A stretch of 62,329 nucleotides of DNA from an uncultured Bacteroidales bacterium (lineage in GTDB: Bacteria; Bacteroidota; Bacteroidia; Bacteroidales; Paludibacteraceae): contig CALUKG010000004.1 in NCBI GenBank assembly GCA_944321155.1, positions 1 through 62,329 of the forward strand, read 5' to 3'. Below are positions 42,789 to 51,642 of the stretch, piece after piece. The notes below the pieces were generated by a model. That model did no database searches, had not been told where the DNA came from, and saw nothing but the letters and a program-made list of their open reading frames with translations. The position numbers were made by a program, and so were the translations under genes. The stretch's first letter is position 1, and the number at the start of each line of letters is the position of its first letter.

Positions 42789-43982
42789 ATGGTATTGTTA
42801 TCCGAGCGTTTAAGGGCTTTGGCTCCTTCTGCCACTTTGGCCATGTCTCAAAAAAGTAGTGAACTTAAGGCACAAGGTATCGATGTTATTAATCTCAGTG
42901 TGGGTGAACCGGATTTTAATACACCGCAACATATCAAGGATGCCGCACACAAAGCAATAGACGACAATTTTTCCTTTTATTCTCCCGTACCAGGCTACTT
43001 GTCGTTGCGCAAGGCAATTTGCGGTAAGTTGCTGCGCGAAAATGGCTTAACCTATCAGCCGGAGCAGATTGTATGTTCCAATGGTGCCAAACAGTCTGTT
43101 TGCAATGTGCTGATGGCGCTTGTCTCTCCTGGTGATGAAGTGATTATTCCTGCCCCTTATTGGGTGAGCTATCCACAAATGGTAGTTTTGGCTCAAGGAA
43201 CTCCAGTATATGTATCAGCTTCCATAGAACAGGACTTTAAGATAACTCCAGAACAACTTCAACAGGCGATTACACCTAAAACAAAATTGTTAATCCTCTG
43301 CTCTCCATCCAATCCAACCGGTAGTGTTTATACATATGAGGAATTACGCGCTATAGCTGCAGTTCTGGAAAAACATCCGAATGTATATGTTATAGCTGAC
43401 GAGATATACGAACATATCAACTACATGGGCGCTCATGCCAGCTTGGCGCAATTCCCATCCATTCATGACCGTGTGGTGATTGTCAATGGTGTTTCCAAGG
43501 CCTATGCCATGACTGGATGGCGTATTGGTTGGATTGCTGCACCGCTGGCCATTGCCAAGGCATGCAATACCCTGCAAGGACAATATACTTCCGGTCCCTC
43601 ATCCATTGCTCAAAAGGCGGCAGAAGCAGCTTATGGTGACAATCAGTCTTGTGTTGAAGAGATGCGTCAGGCTTTCTTGCGCCGTCGTAATCTGGTACTT
43701 CAGTTGGTAAGTGAAATTCCAGGCTTGCAAATCAATAATCCTCAGGGAGCATTTTATGTATTTCCACGCTGCTCTGCGTTTTATGGTAAATCCTATAATG
43801 GCAAAACCATAGACAATTCCAACGATTTGGCTATGTTCCTGCTTGAAGTGGGCCATGTTGCATGTGTGGGCGGTGATGCTTTTGGTGCACCTGATTGCAT
43901 TCGCATGTCGTATGCCACTTCTGATGAAAATCTTGTTGAAGCATTTGCACGCATTAAACAGGCATTGGCTCTGTTGAAGTAA
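42789..43982 (+). CDS. Class I aminotransferase (aspartate aminotransferase type)
   Basis: A 397-residue PLP-dependent enzyme of the class I, subgroup I-gamma aspartate aminotransferase family. Motifs: INLSVGEPDFNTPQHI at the start, the cofactor-binding ILCSPSNPTGSVYTYEE, DEIYEHINY and the Schiff-base lysine in GVSKAYAMTGWRIGW (about 240), then the substrate Arg near the C terminus (CIRMSYATSDE). It interconverts aspartate and oxaloacetate, possibly also prephenate or aromatic substrates. It is a single-gene unit with its own terminator. Confidence 0.94.
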   Translation: MVLLSERLRALAPSATLAMSQKSSELKAQGIDVINLSVGEPDFNTPQHIKDAAHKAIDDNFSFYSPVPGYLSLRKAICGKLLRENGLTYQPEQIVCSNGAKQSVCNVLMALVSPGDEVIIPAPYWVSYPQMVVLAQGTPVYVSASIEQDFKITPEQLQQAITPKTKLLILCSPSNPTGSVYTYEELRAIAAVLEKHPNVYVIADEIYEHINYMGAHASLAQFPSIHDRVVIVNGVSKAYAMTGWRIGWIAAPLAIAKACNTLQGQYTSGPSSIAQKAAEAAYGDNQSCVEEMRQAFLRRRNLVLQLVSEIPGLQINNPQGAFYVFPRCSAFYGKSYNGKTIDNSNDLAMFLLEVGHVACVGGDAFGAPDCIRMSYATSDENLVEAFARIKQALALLK

Positions 43983-44008
43983 GAAAACTACAAATATAAA
44001 TAATGTAC

Positions 44009-44046
44009 ATGGCTTCCAAAAGTAGGAATTTGCTTTTGGAAGCTAT
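44009..44046 (+). terminator. Rho-independent terminator after aminotransferase
   Basis: A 14-bp stem (44009-44022 with 44033-44046, one G-T) with a ten-base loop, followed by GTTTTGTC and a T-rich stretch. Confidence 0.85.
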
Positions 44047-44285
44047 GTTTTGTCTTATGTTTTTTTATTGATTTCCTTTCCTGTCAGTTCTTGTATGTCT
44101 GTTTGTTTTGAAACCAGTGTTGCTTTTGTTTTGATTTTATGCAGACATCTTGTAAAACGGGCAGGTTGGTAATGCTTTGGTAGAAAGCAGGATTATGCTT
44201 GTTCCTTAAGTGTATTGCTTTCGCATTTTCTTCTCAAAAAAATATTAAACTGATGTTTTGTTACAGAAATGTAAAAAAGAATATG
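44047..44285. other. Intergenic region before TonB receptor, no gene seen
   Basis: T-rich sequence between the aminotransferase terminator and the receptor promoter. No reading frame or structured RNA was recognised. Confidence 0.4.
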
Positions 44286-44293
44286 TACATTTG
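44286..44293 (+). promoter_or_regulatory. Promoter -7 box of TonB-receptor operon
   Basis: TACATTTG, predicting transcription from about 44297, some 60 bases before the ATG at 44359. The -33 is not clear; the nearest TTTG is 25 bases upstream. Confidence 0.5.
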
Positions 44294-44312
44294 CGCAGAA
44301 ATATTTTAGTGG

Positions 44313-44334
44313 AGGGTGGTAACACCCTTTTTTT
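44313..44334 (+). promoter_or_regulatory. Terminator-like hairpin in the receptor leader (possible attenuator)
   Basis: AGGGTG (44313-44318) pairs with CACCCT (44323-44328) around GTAA, a GNRA tetraloop, and is followed by six T (44329-44334). It lies between the predicted transcription start and the ATG, so it could stop transcription before the gene unless prevented. Confidence 0.55.
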
Positions 44335-44358
44335 GACACTATTAAAAATCAAAATGTC

Positions 44359-47300
44359 ATGAGAAAAATTTTTTTTACACTGCTTCTGGTAATAGCAGCA
44401 TTTCCTTTGATGGCGCAAAATGCGGCAATCAAGGGAGTCATTACCGCTGAACATTCCAAGAGCCCGATAGTCGGAGCTAAAATTCGCTTGGCCAATCAGG
44501 ACATCTCCACAACCACCAATGCTCAGGGCGAATTTTCTTTGCAGCTCTTGCAGCCTATTGATGAAGAGGTTATTATCTCCGCTTCAGGTTTTCTCACACA
44601 GGTAAAGGTGGTAAAACTCACCGAAAATCAAACCAACGACCTTGGCACGGTGTTGCTTAAAAGCGACATCGAAACGGAAATGAAACAGGAAATTCTGGTA
44701 CAACTTTCAGAATCCGATCTTTCTGACGACGGACAGTCACAAAACATGTCAACCAGCTTGTCACGTCGTGGAGATGTCTTCTCCAACCTTACTTCCTATG
44801 CGTTCAGTCCTATGCGTTTCCGCGTAAGGGGCTATGGTCAGGAGAATGAGCAAGTGTATATCAATGGAGTTAATTTCAATAGCCAGGAGCGTGGCGTTTT
44901 TAGCTATTCCATGATTGGTGGTCTGAATGATGCCACCCGCAACCGTGATGTAACCAATGGTATCGAAGCTAATTCTGTTGCTTATGGCGGTGTAGGAAAT
45001 ACCACCAATATCCTTTCAACGGCCAGTCGTGTGGCTGCTGGTTGGAAAGTGGGCCTTTCTGGAACCAACCGAAACTACAAGGGTAGGGTATATGCTACTT
45101 ATGGAACGGGTGTCATGCAAAACGGATGGGCCATTGCCGCTTCATTGGCATACCGCTATTCTCCATATATCGATACCAAAACGCCCATTATTGGTGAAGG
45201 TATCTTCTATAATTCGGGAGGCTACTATTTCTCCGCAGAAAAGTTTTTCAACGACAATCATAAATTGGCCATTACCACTTTCGGCTCACCTACCCGCCGT
45301 GCGCAGTCTGCTGGTGTAACCCAAGAGGTTTATGACCTTTACGGTTCTATCTATTACAATGCATATTGGGGATATCAGAACGGTCAAGTGCGTAACTCAC
45401 GCATTGTTGAGAGCTTCGACCCGACTGCCATTCTCAATTATGAATGGAAGATTAATGACAAGCATTCTGTTAAAATCAACGAGGCTTTCCATTATAGCCT
45501 TTACAGCAATTCGGCATTAACTTTCTACAATGCTCCTGACCCTCGTCCTGATTATTATCGTAATCTGCCTTCTTTCCTTTTTGACAACCAGATTGACGAA
45601 AATGGTAATTTCATCATGGAGGATATGAATGGGGTTTCATTAGGTTCCCCTCAAGAGTACAATGGCATTCAATTTGGACCTTCTGTTGATTATGAAACTT
45701 ACAAGCAGATTACTGATTTGTGGTTGAACAAAGACCCCGAAACAACTCAAATCAATTGGGACCAACTCTATCGTTCCAACTATGCCAACAATGCCATCAA
45801 TCCAGAAGGTTCTGCCAAATACATCCTCGAACGCCGTCACAACGATATTTGGGAGAATATGTTCAATGCCTTATATACAGGACAACCGATTGACCATTTA
45901 AAGATTACTGCTGGTATTGATACAAAAGTATCACAAGGCAAACATTATAAAACAGTGGAAGACTTGTTGGGAGCTAACCAATGGATTGACGTAGACCCGT
46001 TTGCAGAACGTGATATGTCAGACCTTGCTCAAAACATTGGCATGACGCAGCAGGAAATAGAAATGGTAAAACAAAACGATATCAACAATCCGAACAAGGC
46101 TGTCAAGGATGGCGATGTTTTCGGTTACAACTATGATATCAACATGTTCTCTGCTGCTGCATTTCTCCAGAACGAATGGAGTTTCAACCAATTGGATTTC
46201 TATTATGCAGCTAAACTTACCTATAGCCAGTTCTATCGTGTGGGCCACATGGAAAATGGTCGTGCCATCTATCTTCAGAGCGTTTACAACCAACGCTATC
46301 CGGATTTCGGTGCCGACAAATTGGCCGTTCTTTACAATTCTCTTGGTAAAGGACAATTGCATTGGTTCCTTGACCCGTCTTTCAAGGCAGGTTTGACCTA
46401 TAAGATTGACGGTCGCAACAGAATCAAGGTCAACGCCCTTGCTGAGAGCCGTGCTCCATTGGCAAGAAATGCTTACATTTCTCAACGTATTCACGACCGC
46501 ACTATCGATGGCTTGCAGTCTTCCAAGACGCTCTCCTATGATTTGACCTATGAATTCAATTATGGAATCGTTCGTGGTCGTGTTACCGGTTTCCGCACTC
46601 ATTTTGTCAATGGTACAGAACTCAATGGTTATTATGATGATGGCTACCGTACATTCGTAAACCAGGCTATGACAGGTATCAACACCATCCATCAGGGAGG
46701 TGAAGCTGCTTTGGCTGTCAAACTCGGTACATACTTTACGCTCTCTGGCGCTGCTTCTATCATGGATGCGCACTATACTTCTGATGCTTACAGCGTAACC
46801 AGTGCAGAAAACGGTATGTCACTTGCTTCTGACATCAACAACAATCCTATTTATGAGTTGCGCGACAGCGTACTCATCAACGGATTTAAGGTAAACAACG
46901 GGCCTCAACTGGCCACCAGCTTGAAGCTGAGTTTCTTCCACCCGAAAATGTGGTTTGCCGATATCACCGTGAGCTACTTCGATTGGAACTACCTCGATTT
47001 CTCTCCTTCACGCCGTATGCAAGGTTTGTTCACAGGTGTACGTGCCGATGGATCGCCTGTCAACGGAATGTATAAGATTGAAAAAGATGCAGAAGGTAAT
47101 ATGATTTACGATGAATACGGACACCCCGTAGTGGCCTATCCTCATAATATCCTTTCCGACCAGGAATCACTCGTGGCTAAAGATTGGTACAACCGTTTCT
47201 TGGTAGACCTGTCTGTCGGAAAGCTCATTTACTTGCCTAAACGCCAGTCTTTGAGCATCAACCTCAGCGTAAGCAACTTGCTCAACAATACACACATGAA

Positions 47301-47475
47301 AACAGGTGGTTACCAGCAAGGACGTATCCCTGTTTCAAGCGTGCAGGGTGAAGGATTCAATGGTTCAAATAGAATCCAGAAAGTGGAAATCGCCAACAAC
47401 GTTTGGAAATTCCCTGCTAAATATTACTATGCTTGGGGAGCTAACTTCTTCCTGAACCTGACCTATAAGTTCTAA
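44359..47475 (+). CDS. TonB-dependent outer-membrane receptor with carboxypeptidase-like N-terminal domain
   Basis: A 1038-residue outer-membrane receptor. Signal peptide 1-20 (FPLMAQ); a CarboxypepD_reg-like beta domain at about 22-105 (IKGVITAEHSKSPIVGAKIRLAN); a plug region that includes FRVRGYGQENEQVYINGVNF; then a large barrel ending in the aromatic strand FFLNLTYKF. It would import a ligand with TonB energy. It is not paired with a SusD gene; the next gene encodes a DUF5689 lipoprotein 21 bases downstream, a pairing seen in other Bacteroidetes. The substrate is unknown. Confidence 0.92.
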   Translation: MRKIFFTLLLVIAAFPLMAQNAAIKGVITAEHSKSPIVGAKIRLANQDISTTTNAQGEFSLQLLQPIDEEVIISASGFLTQVKVVKLTENQTNDLGTVLLKSDIETEMKQEILVQLSESDLSDDGQSQNMSTSLSRRGDVFSNLTSYAFSPMRFRVRGYGQENEQVYINGVNFNSQERGVFSYSMIGGLNDATRNRDVTNGIEANSVAYGGVGNTTNILSTASRVAAGWKVGLSGTNRNYKGRVYATYGTGVMQNGWAIAASLAYRYSPYIDTKTPIIGEGIFYNSGGYYFSAEKFFNDNHKLAITTFGSPTRRAQSAGVTQEVYDLYGSIYYNAYWGYQNGQVRNSRIVESFDPTAILNYEWKINDKHSVKINEAFHYSLYSNSALTFYNAPDPRPDYYRNLPSFLFDNQIDENGNFIMEDMNGVSLGSPQEYNGIQFGPSVDYETYKQITDLWLNKDPETTQINWDQLYRSNYANNAINPEGSAKYILERRHNDIWENMFNALYTGQPIDHLKITAGIDTKVSQGKHYKTVEDLLGANQWIDVDPFAERDMSDLAQNIGMTQQEIEMVKQNDINNPNKAVKDGDVFGYNYDINMFSAAAFLQNEWSFNQLDFYYAAKLTYSQFYRVGHMENGRAIYLQSVYNQRYPDFGADKLAVLYNSLGKGQLHWFLDPSFKAGLTYKIDGRNRIKVNALAESRAPLARNAYISQRIHDRTIDGLQSSKTLSYDLTYEFNYGIVRGRVTGFRTHFVNGTELNGYYDDGYRTFVNQAMTGINTIHQGGEAALAVKLGTYFTLSGAASIMDAHYTSDAYSVTSAENGMSLASDINNNPIYELRDSVLINGFKVNNGPQLATSLKLSFFHPKMWFADITVSYFDWNYLDFSPSRRMQGLFTGVRADGSPVNGMYKIEKDAEGNMIYDEYGHPVVAYPHNILSDQESLVAKDWYNRFLVDLSVGKLIYLPKRQSLSINLSVSNLLNNTHMKTGGYQQGRIPVSSVQGEGFNGSNRIQKVEIANNVWKFPAKYYYAWGANFFLNLTYKF

Positions 47476-47496
47476 TGATTGTCTAATCTTTAAAGA

Positions 47497-48555
47497 ATGA
47501 AACTTATGAAAACAACAAAAATATTCGGTACTTTTATTCTTGCTGCTATTATAGCTGCATGTACCCCCGAACCCATAAGTGTGGAAGATGTCACTGCTGA
47601 TTCAGAAGAATTACAGGCAACCCATACTATCAAGGAATTTCTTGATACCTATCTTACTGAAACGGGCACCTATTTCCCTGTACGCACACGTTCAGGCCAG
47701 GAAGCATTGTTTAGTGTTGACGACATTCCTATGGATGGTGAGGATATCATTATCCGCGGACGTGTCCTTACCGATGACTATGCCGGTAATTTTTATAAAA
47801 CGCTCATCATTCAGGATGAAAAAGATCACACGCAAACCCTGCGTATTGGCGTAGATGGTGGTAGCATCTCTGGCATGTTCCCTATGGGACAACTTATCGC
47901 TATCCGTTGCAATGGTTTGGCAGTGGGAAAATATGCAAGCCAAAGACAACTTTGTGCTCCTTCTTACAACAATAATCAATATGCTACCAATGCGGCAGAA
48001 AAAGTAGGTTGGGCGCCTGGACGTATTCCATTGCCATTATTCCATAAGGCAGTAAAGGCTATCGGATTGCCTGATAAGAGCAAGATTGTGGTTGACACAT
48101 TGACTATCTCTGATATTCTCAATTCAACCAAAGAAGAGATGGACGGACGTCTTGTTTGCATCAAAAATGTCTTCTTTAACCAGAAGTATGAGAATTATGG
48201 TTCGTTGGCAAATTTGACCGATGGTAATCCTGCGGAGGATGGTGCGGCAAACGTATTTGCTCCTACTACGAACTTCCTCAACTTCCCGCAAGGACGTGCC
48301 ATTGAAGATGCTGAGGGTAATGTTATTCTTGTTTCCACCAGTGAATATGCCAAATACGCCTATATGTACATTCCAGAAGCACAGTATAGGGGTAATGTAA
48401 CAGGTATTGCCGGTTTCTATTGGGACAATGCCAAATATGCTCCAGATGATTTCTCTTGGTCCATTTCATTGCGTTCACTTGACGACCTTGAGCTTTATGA
48501 TAATGGCGACAAATCCAAACCTTGGACGCCAACTGAATGGTCAGACAAAAAATAA
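47497..48555 (+). CDS. DUF5689 family surface lipoprotein
   Basis: A 352-residue predicted lipoprotein (lipobox IIAAC, Cys22; the internal ATG at 47506 could be the true start). It matches DUF5689, an OB-fold-like domain of Bacteroidetes exported proteins, by ATHTIKEFLDTYL, IIIRGRVLTDDYAGNFYKTLIIQD and GQLIAIRCNGLAVGKY. It probably sits at the outer membrane next to the TonB receptor encoded just upstream, where it may capture or process the ligand. A hairpin terminator follows at 48582. Confidence 0.88.
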   Translation: MKLMKTTKIFGTFILAAIIAACTPEPISVEDVTADSEELQATHTIKEFLDTYLTETGTYFPVRTRSGQEALFSVDDIPMDGEDIIIRGRVLTDDYAGNFYKTLIIQDEKDHTQTLRIGVDGGSISGMFPMGQLIAIRCNGLAVGKYASQRQLCAPSYNNNQYATNAAEKVGWAPGRIPLPLFHKAVKAIGLPDKSKIVVDTLTISDILNSTKEEMDGRLVCIKNVFFNQKYENYGSLANLTDGNPAEDGAANVFAPTTNFLNFPQGRAIEDAEGNVILVSTSEYAKYAYMYIPEAQYRGNVTGIAGFYWDNAKYAPDDFSWSISLRSLDDLELYDNGDKSKPWTPTEWSDKK

Positions 48556-48581
48556 GTATTGACGAAAACTGACAAAATAAG

Positions 48582-48616
48582 GGGTTGTGTCAAAATGAGT
48601 TATTTGGCACAACCCT
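48582..48616 (+). terminator. Hairpin terminator after DUF5689 gene
   Basis: A 13-bp stem (48582-48594 with 48603-48615, one G-T) lies 27 bases after the stop. The following sequence is AT-rich but lacks a long T run, so it is a moderate terminator. Confidence 0.65.
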
Positions 48617-48773
48617 AAAATTATGCCGGAATATGTAAGCTGAAAGGTTTCTCTCATGTATCCTCTCGCATTTGATGTGGGTTACACGGCTTACTTGTGC
48701 GGAATTAACGTCTTTCACTTTAATCCCGAAAACACCGCCGCAGATAATATATTAGATAAGCCGATTGTGAAAT

Positions 48774-49262
48774 ATGAATATACTGGACATTATAATACTT
48801 ATCCCCCTTCTTTACGGATTGATTAGGGGTTTGGTCAAAGGACTCGTACACGAGCTCACAGCCATGGTGGCTGTGGCGGCAGGAGTGATAGGCGCACGCA
48901 TCTGGGCGCCGCATCTCGCATGGCAACTCGAGGAAATGATTACCATGAAGCCAGAGGTAGCACAAGTCATCAGCTACTGTCTCGTTTTTCTCGGAATAGC
49001 ACTCACCTTGCATCTGATTGGAAAGCTCTTCACCAAAATGCTTTCCGCCATCAGTCTCGGAGGGCTCAATCGTTTGTTGGGAGGTCTGTTCGGACTCACA
49101 AAGTGGGCACTCATCACCAGCATTATCCTCAATGGATTTGCCTTTCTCGACAATAAGTTCCATATCCTCAAACCTGAAATGAAAACGGAATCCATCGCCT
49201 ACGAACCAGTCAAACAGATAGCCAGTGTAGCATGGAAACAGGTGCAGGAGGTGGGTGATTAA
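48774..49262 (+). CDS. CvpA family membrane protein
   Basis: A 162-residue inner-membrane protein with four hydrophobic segments. The start NILDIIILIPLLYGLIRGLVKG and the second block SLGGLNRLLGGLFGLTKWALI match the CvpA (colicin V production) family. Members are widespread and are linked to envelope integrity or granule formation, not only colicin V. The stop codon TAA shares the tetramer TTAA with the stop of the methyltransferase on the opposite strand. Confidence 0.88.
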   Translation: MNILDIIILIPLLYGLIRGLVKGLVHELTAMVAVAAGVIGARIWAPHLAWQLEEMITMKPEVAQVISYCLVFLGIALTLHLIGKLFTKMLSAISLGGLNRLLGGLFGLTKWALITSIILNGFAFLDNKFHILKPEMKTESIAYEPVKQIASVAWKQVQEVGD

Positions 49263-50434
49263 CGGATGCGGTCACACGCAATAATATACAGAGAGCGGTT
49301 CACTGTCGTACCGAATAGGTAGGCATGGCCGCCCTCTTTTATTTTCAGACGTTGGCGCAAGGCATCGCTACCTAATGGAAAATTGCGCGTACTCACATGC
49401 GCAGCGACATAATGAGTTCTTATCGCTTGCAGGTTGTGTTTGTTGAATTCCCATTGCTCACGCACGGCAAACACCCGTCCGCAAAAGCTTTCTTCCATAT
49501 GGGCGGAGGTATATAGGTGGCTGTGCGTGTCTAATTTCTTCAATCCGTAACGTACACCCACGCTTTTGAAGGCTCCGGCTTTCATCACGGCGGCATTGGG
49601 CTCATACAGGTAGTTCTCTATGCTTGGGGCAATCTCTGCCGTAGCAGCCGCCTCTTCCGAAGGCCGGAAGCTGAACAGTTGCCGCTCCCCGCTGCCACTG
49701 ATGTCTATGGCTGTTATCACAGGCTCTTTTACCCCCTTTTTCAAATGTAACAGCAGTTCTTTACATTCGTTTTTTACCGAAATAATATATGCCTCATTCA
49801 CAGGTAAAGAATGCAGCGCACTACTCAGGTCAAGCATAGGCGACAATTTAACCCATGTTTCCCGCCCGTTTAGAGTTAATAACTCTATTTCTTGGCTGAT
49901 GTCGGGTTCACAATCACTTATCAGTACTGCTTTACTGCCTTGACGTGTACGGCGGGCAGGGTCAATGAATACGGTGTCAATTTCGGGATGTTGGCGTAAG
50001 AAGGCTATGCCATCTTCATGATGGATATCTATCGGAGTAGTGCTCAACAAGGGGAAATTATGCTCGGCTATTTTGCACAATTCCTCGTTGCGCTCCACAT
50101 AGCTTACCCGTTCGAATTGTTTAGACAAAGCCAGGCAATCTATGCCGAACCCTCCGGTAAGGTCGGCCAAATGATTCCCTCTGATGAGTTCAGCTTTCAG
50201 ATGGGCTGTTTCTTCTGATGAACATTGTTCCAATGAAAGTCGTACAGGAAAGATAATGTCGGTACGTTCTGCGAGACTGGGCAGCTTGTCTTTGATTTGT
50301 TGGTAGGCACTGATTTGCTGCAAGGCCATGCCGTGGTCCACGTTGTTATCCTTGCAGCCTTTTAATGCCAATTGCCGCACATCGTCATTGCGGTGTGCGG
50401 CAATATATTTTTTTGTTTCCTCGTTGATTACCAC
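49259..50434 (-). CDS. Class I SAM-dependent methyltransferase with THUMP-like C terminus
   Basis: A 391-residue cytosolic protein. The SAM-binding loop is ADLTGGFGIDCLAL at about 90-103, then VSYVERNEELCKIA and the catalytic-region strand VFIDPARRTRQG. A C-terminal THUMP-like domain (about 310-391) suggests an RNA target. The start is GTG at 50432-50434, overlapping the upstream lipoprotein stop by seven bases, so translation is probably coupled. I recall homologues in Bacteroidetes annotated as THUMP-like-domain proteins without known substrate. Confidence 0.85.
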   Translation of the reverse strand: MVINEETKKYIAAHRNDDVRQLALKGCKDNNVDHGMALQQISAYQQIKDKLPSLAERTDIIFPVRLSLEQCSSEETAHLKAELIRGNHLADLTGGFGIDCLALSKQFERVSYVERNEELCKIAEHNFPLLSTTPIDIHHEDGIAFLRQHPEIDTVFIDPARRTRQGSKAVLISDCEPDISQEIELLTLNGRETWVKLSPMLDLSSALHSLPVNEAYIISVKNECKELLLHLKKGVKEPVITAIDISGSGERQLFSFRPSEEAAATAEIAPSIENYLYEPNAAVMKAGAFKSVGVRYGLKKLDTHSHLYTSAHMEESFCGRVFAVREQWEFNKHNLQAIRTHYVAAHVSTRNFPLGSDALRQRLKIKEGGHAYLFGTTVNRSLYIIACDRIR

Positions 50435-50892
50435 ATCAATACCAATCGGAAATTCATGGCACCCGGGGCAATAGTCTCATCGGGGAAGTCTGAATAGGTA
50501 ACGTAGATGTTCACATTACCTACCATGTAGTCATAATCCACTGTCTCCGTCCACAGATCGTAGTTCTCGCCATCCACTTGTTCATAGTGTCTTACTTGTG
50601 GCAACAGTTGTTGGCTCGCATTGCTTGAGCCTTGGTCATATTCCAGATAACATTGCACCAGTCCGCTGTTATAGATAAACGATGTCAGTTCAGGTATATC
50701 AAAACTGGCCATGTAAAAGGCATTGGTACCATCTTCCTGACTCATACGCTGCCAACTGTTGGCGTTTGCAGCCAAATTGATGATTTCCCATTGGGTACTC
50801 TCACCAGCAGGGCCTTGCGGTCCCATTGGACCTTCACATGATGTAAAAAACAGGCTTGCCAAAATTAGCAAACCGATATAGATATGCTTCAT
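50428..50892 (-). CDS. Lipoprotein with collagen-like triplets
   Basis: A 154-residue predicted lipoprotein (lipobox LFFTSC, Cys19). Immediately after the anchor come four Gly-X-Y triplets, GPM GPQ GPA GES (21-32), a minimal collagen-like stalk. The mature domain (35-154) is beta-rich and aromatic with no known motif. Such short triplet stretches occur in Bacteroides lipoproteins and may trimerise or act as a spacer. It is transcribed first, overlapping the methyltransferase gene by seven bases. Confidence 0.82.
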   Translation of the reverse strand: MKHIYIGLLILASLFFTSCEGPMGPQGPAGESTQWEIINLAANANSWQRMSQEDGTNAFYMASFDIPELTSFIYNSGLVQCYLEYDQGSSNASQQLLPQVRHYEQVDGENYDLWTETVDYDYMVGNVNIYVTYSDFPDETIAPGAMNFRLVLMW

Positions 50893-50909
50893 TGTCTTGA
50901 GAATGTTGA

Positions 50910-51215
50910 TTATACTTCATAATCCACAGCTGCTCTGCCACTGCGTACTTTTCCTATATAGGTGGCCACTTTCACGTGTTCCGGGTGTACTTGATAAGCT
51001 TCTACGTCTGCGAAGCTGTCAAATTCGCAGTAAAGGCAAAGGTCATAGTCTGTTTTAGGGGCGTTCGGTATATTAATGCCTACTTCTGCCTTTCGTAATA
51101 CAGGTACCAAATTTACCAAATCTTCCAGACCTTCCTTGATGATTTGTGCGTTTTCTAACTTGCTGTGCCCTTCGGCTTCGTCTTGCAGACGGAAAAATAC
51201 AATGTGTTTTACCAT
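50910..51215 (-). CDS. Dabb family (stress-responsive alpha-beta barrel) protein
   Basis: A 101-residue cytosolic protein starting at the ATG at 51213-51215; an upstream frame to 51251 has no family support. The dimeric alpha-beta barrel (Dabb) signature is present: MVKHIVFFRLQDEA, VNLVPVLRKAEVGIN, then DYDLCLYCEFDSFADVEAYQVHPEH and the closing KVRSGRAAVDYEV. Members have varied or unknown enzymatic roles. It lies 17 bases upstream of the collagen-like lipoprotein gene, same strand. Confidence 0.88.
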   Translation of the reverse strand: MVKHIVFFRLQDEAEGHSKLENAQIIKEGLEDLVNLVPVLRKAEVGINIPNAPKTDYDLCLYCEFDSFADVEAYQVHPEHVKVATYIGKVRSGRAAVDYEV

Positions 51216-51312
51216 AATTTTTGTCTGTTTTTTTCTATGCACTACCAGCAAAATTTATGCCGAAATCATAGCATGAAACACATTCTTTCTTACAATCTTT
51301 TTTGGGTAATCG

Positions 51313-51344
51313 CTTGCTTTTTTCCATTCTAACGTCTATCTTTG
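51313..51344 (+). promoter_or_regulatory. Promoter of cobalamin-riboswitch operon
   Basis: CTTG (51313-51316) and TATCTTTG (51337-51344) are 20 bases apart. Transcription should start near 51348 and produce a leader of about 295 bases holding the riboswitch. Confidence 0.7.
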
Positions 51345-51367
51345 CCTCGGTTTTGGTATTGATGCGA

Positions 51368-51580
51368 ATATCTGTCGTGTCAATAAAAGGGAACACCGTG
51401 AAAATCGGTGACAGTACCCGCTGCTGTAAGGCCGCCGCGCATGCGGAAGTTACGATATGCACCTCAATAAACCACTGGATTTTTCCGGGAAGGAATCGTA
51501 ATACACGCCAAGTCAGAAGACCTGCCAAAATCGTAGGATGACTATACCTCCGGGAGTTGGGGTTATATCAGGTGCACGGC
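51368..51580 (+). ncRNA. Cobalamin (adenosyl-B12) riboswitch
   Basis: The leader has the conserved elements in order: GGGAAC (51389-51394), CCGTGAAAATCGG (about 51396-51408), GACAGTACCCGCTGCTGTAA (51410-51429), CCACTGG (51472-51478), CCGGGAAGG (51485-51493) and AAGTCAGAAGACCTGCC, the B12 box (51510-51526). Downstream, GTAGGATGA and CCTCCGGGAG (51550-51559) match the expression platform seen with Bacteroides B12 riboswitches, as I recall. In this group B12 binding lowers expression of the genes behind it. Confidence 0.95.
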
Positions 51581-51642
51581 TTTTCTTGGATAGTTTATGG
51601 TCCTCCTGTTTGGTTCTGCAACCTTTATATTTTATGTGTAAT

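Noticed and set aside
46018..46773. 251-codon frame antisense to the TonB receptor gene
   Set aside because: It is a mirror of the receptor's codons. The receptor frame has clear motifs and a signal peptide; the antisense product has none.
44359..48555. SusC/SusD-type polysaccharide utilisation locus
   Set aside because: The receptor is not followed by a SusD protein, the partner is DUF5689, and no glycoside hydrolases or hybrid two-component regulator are nearby.
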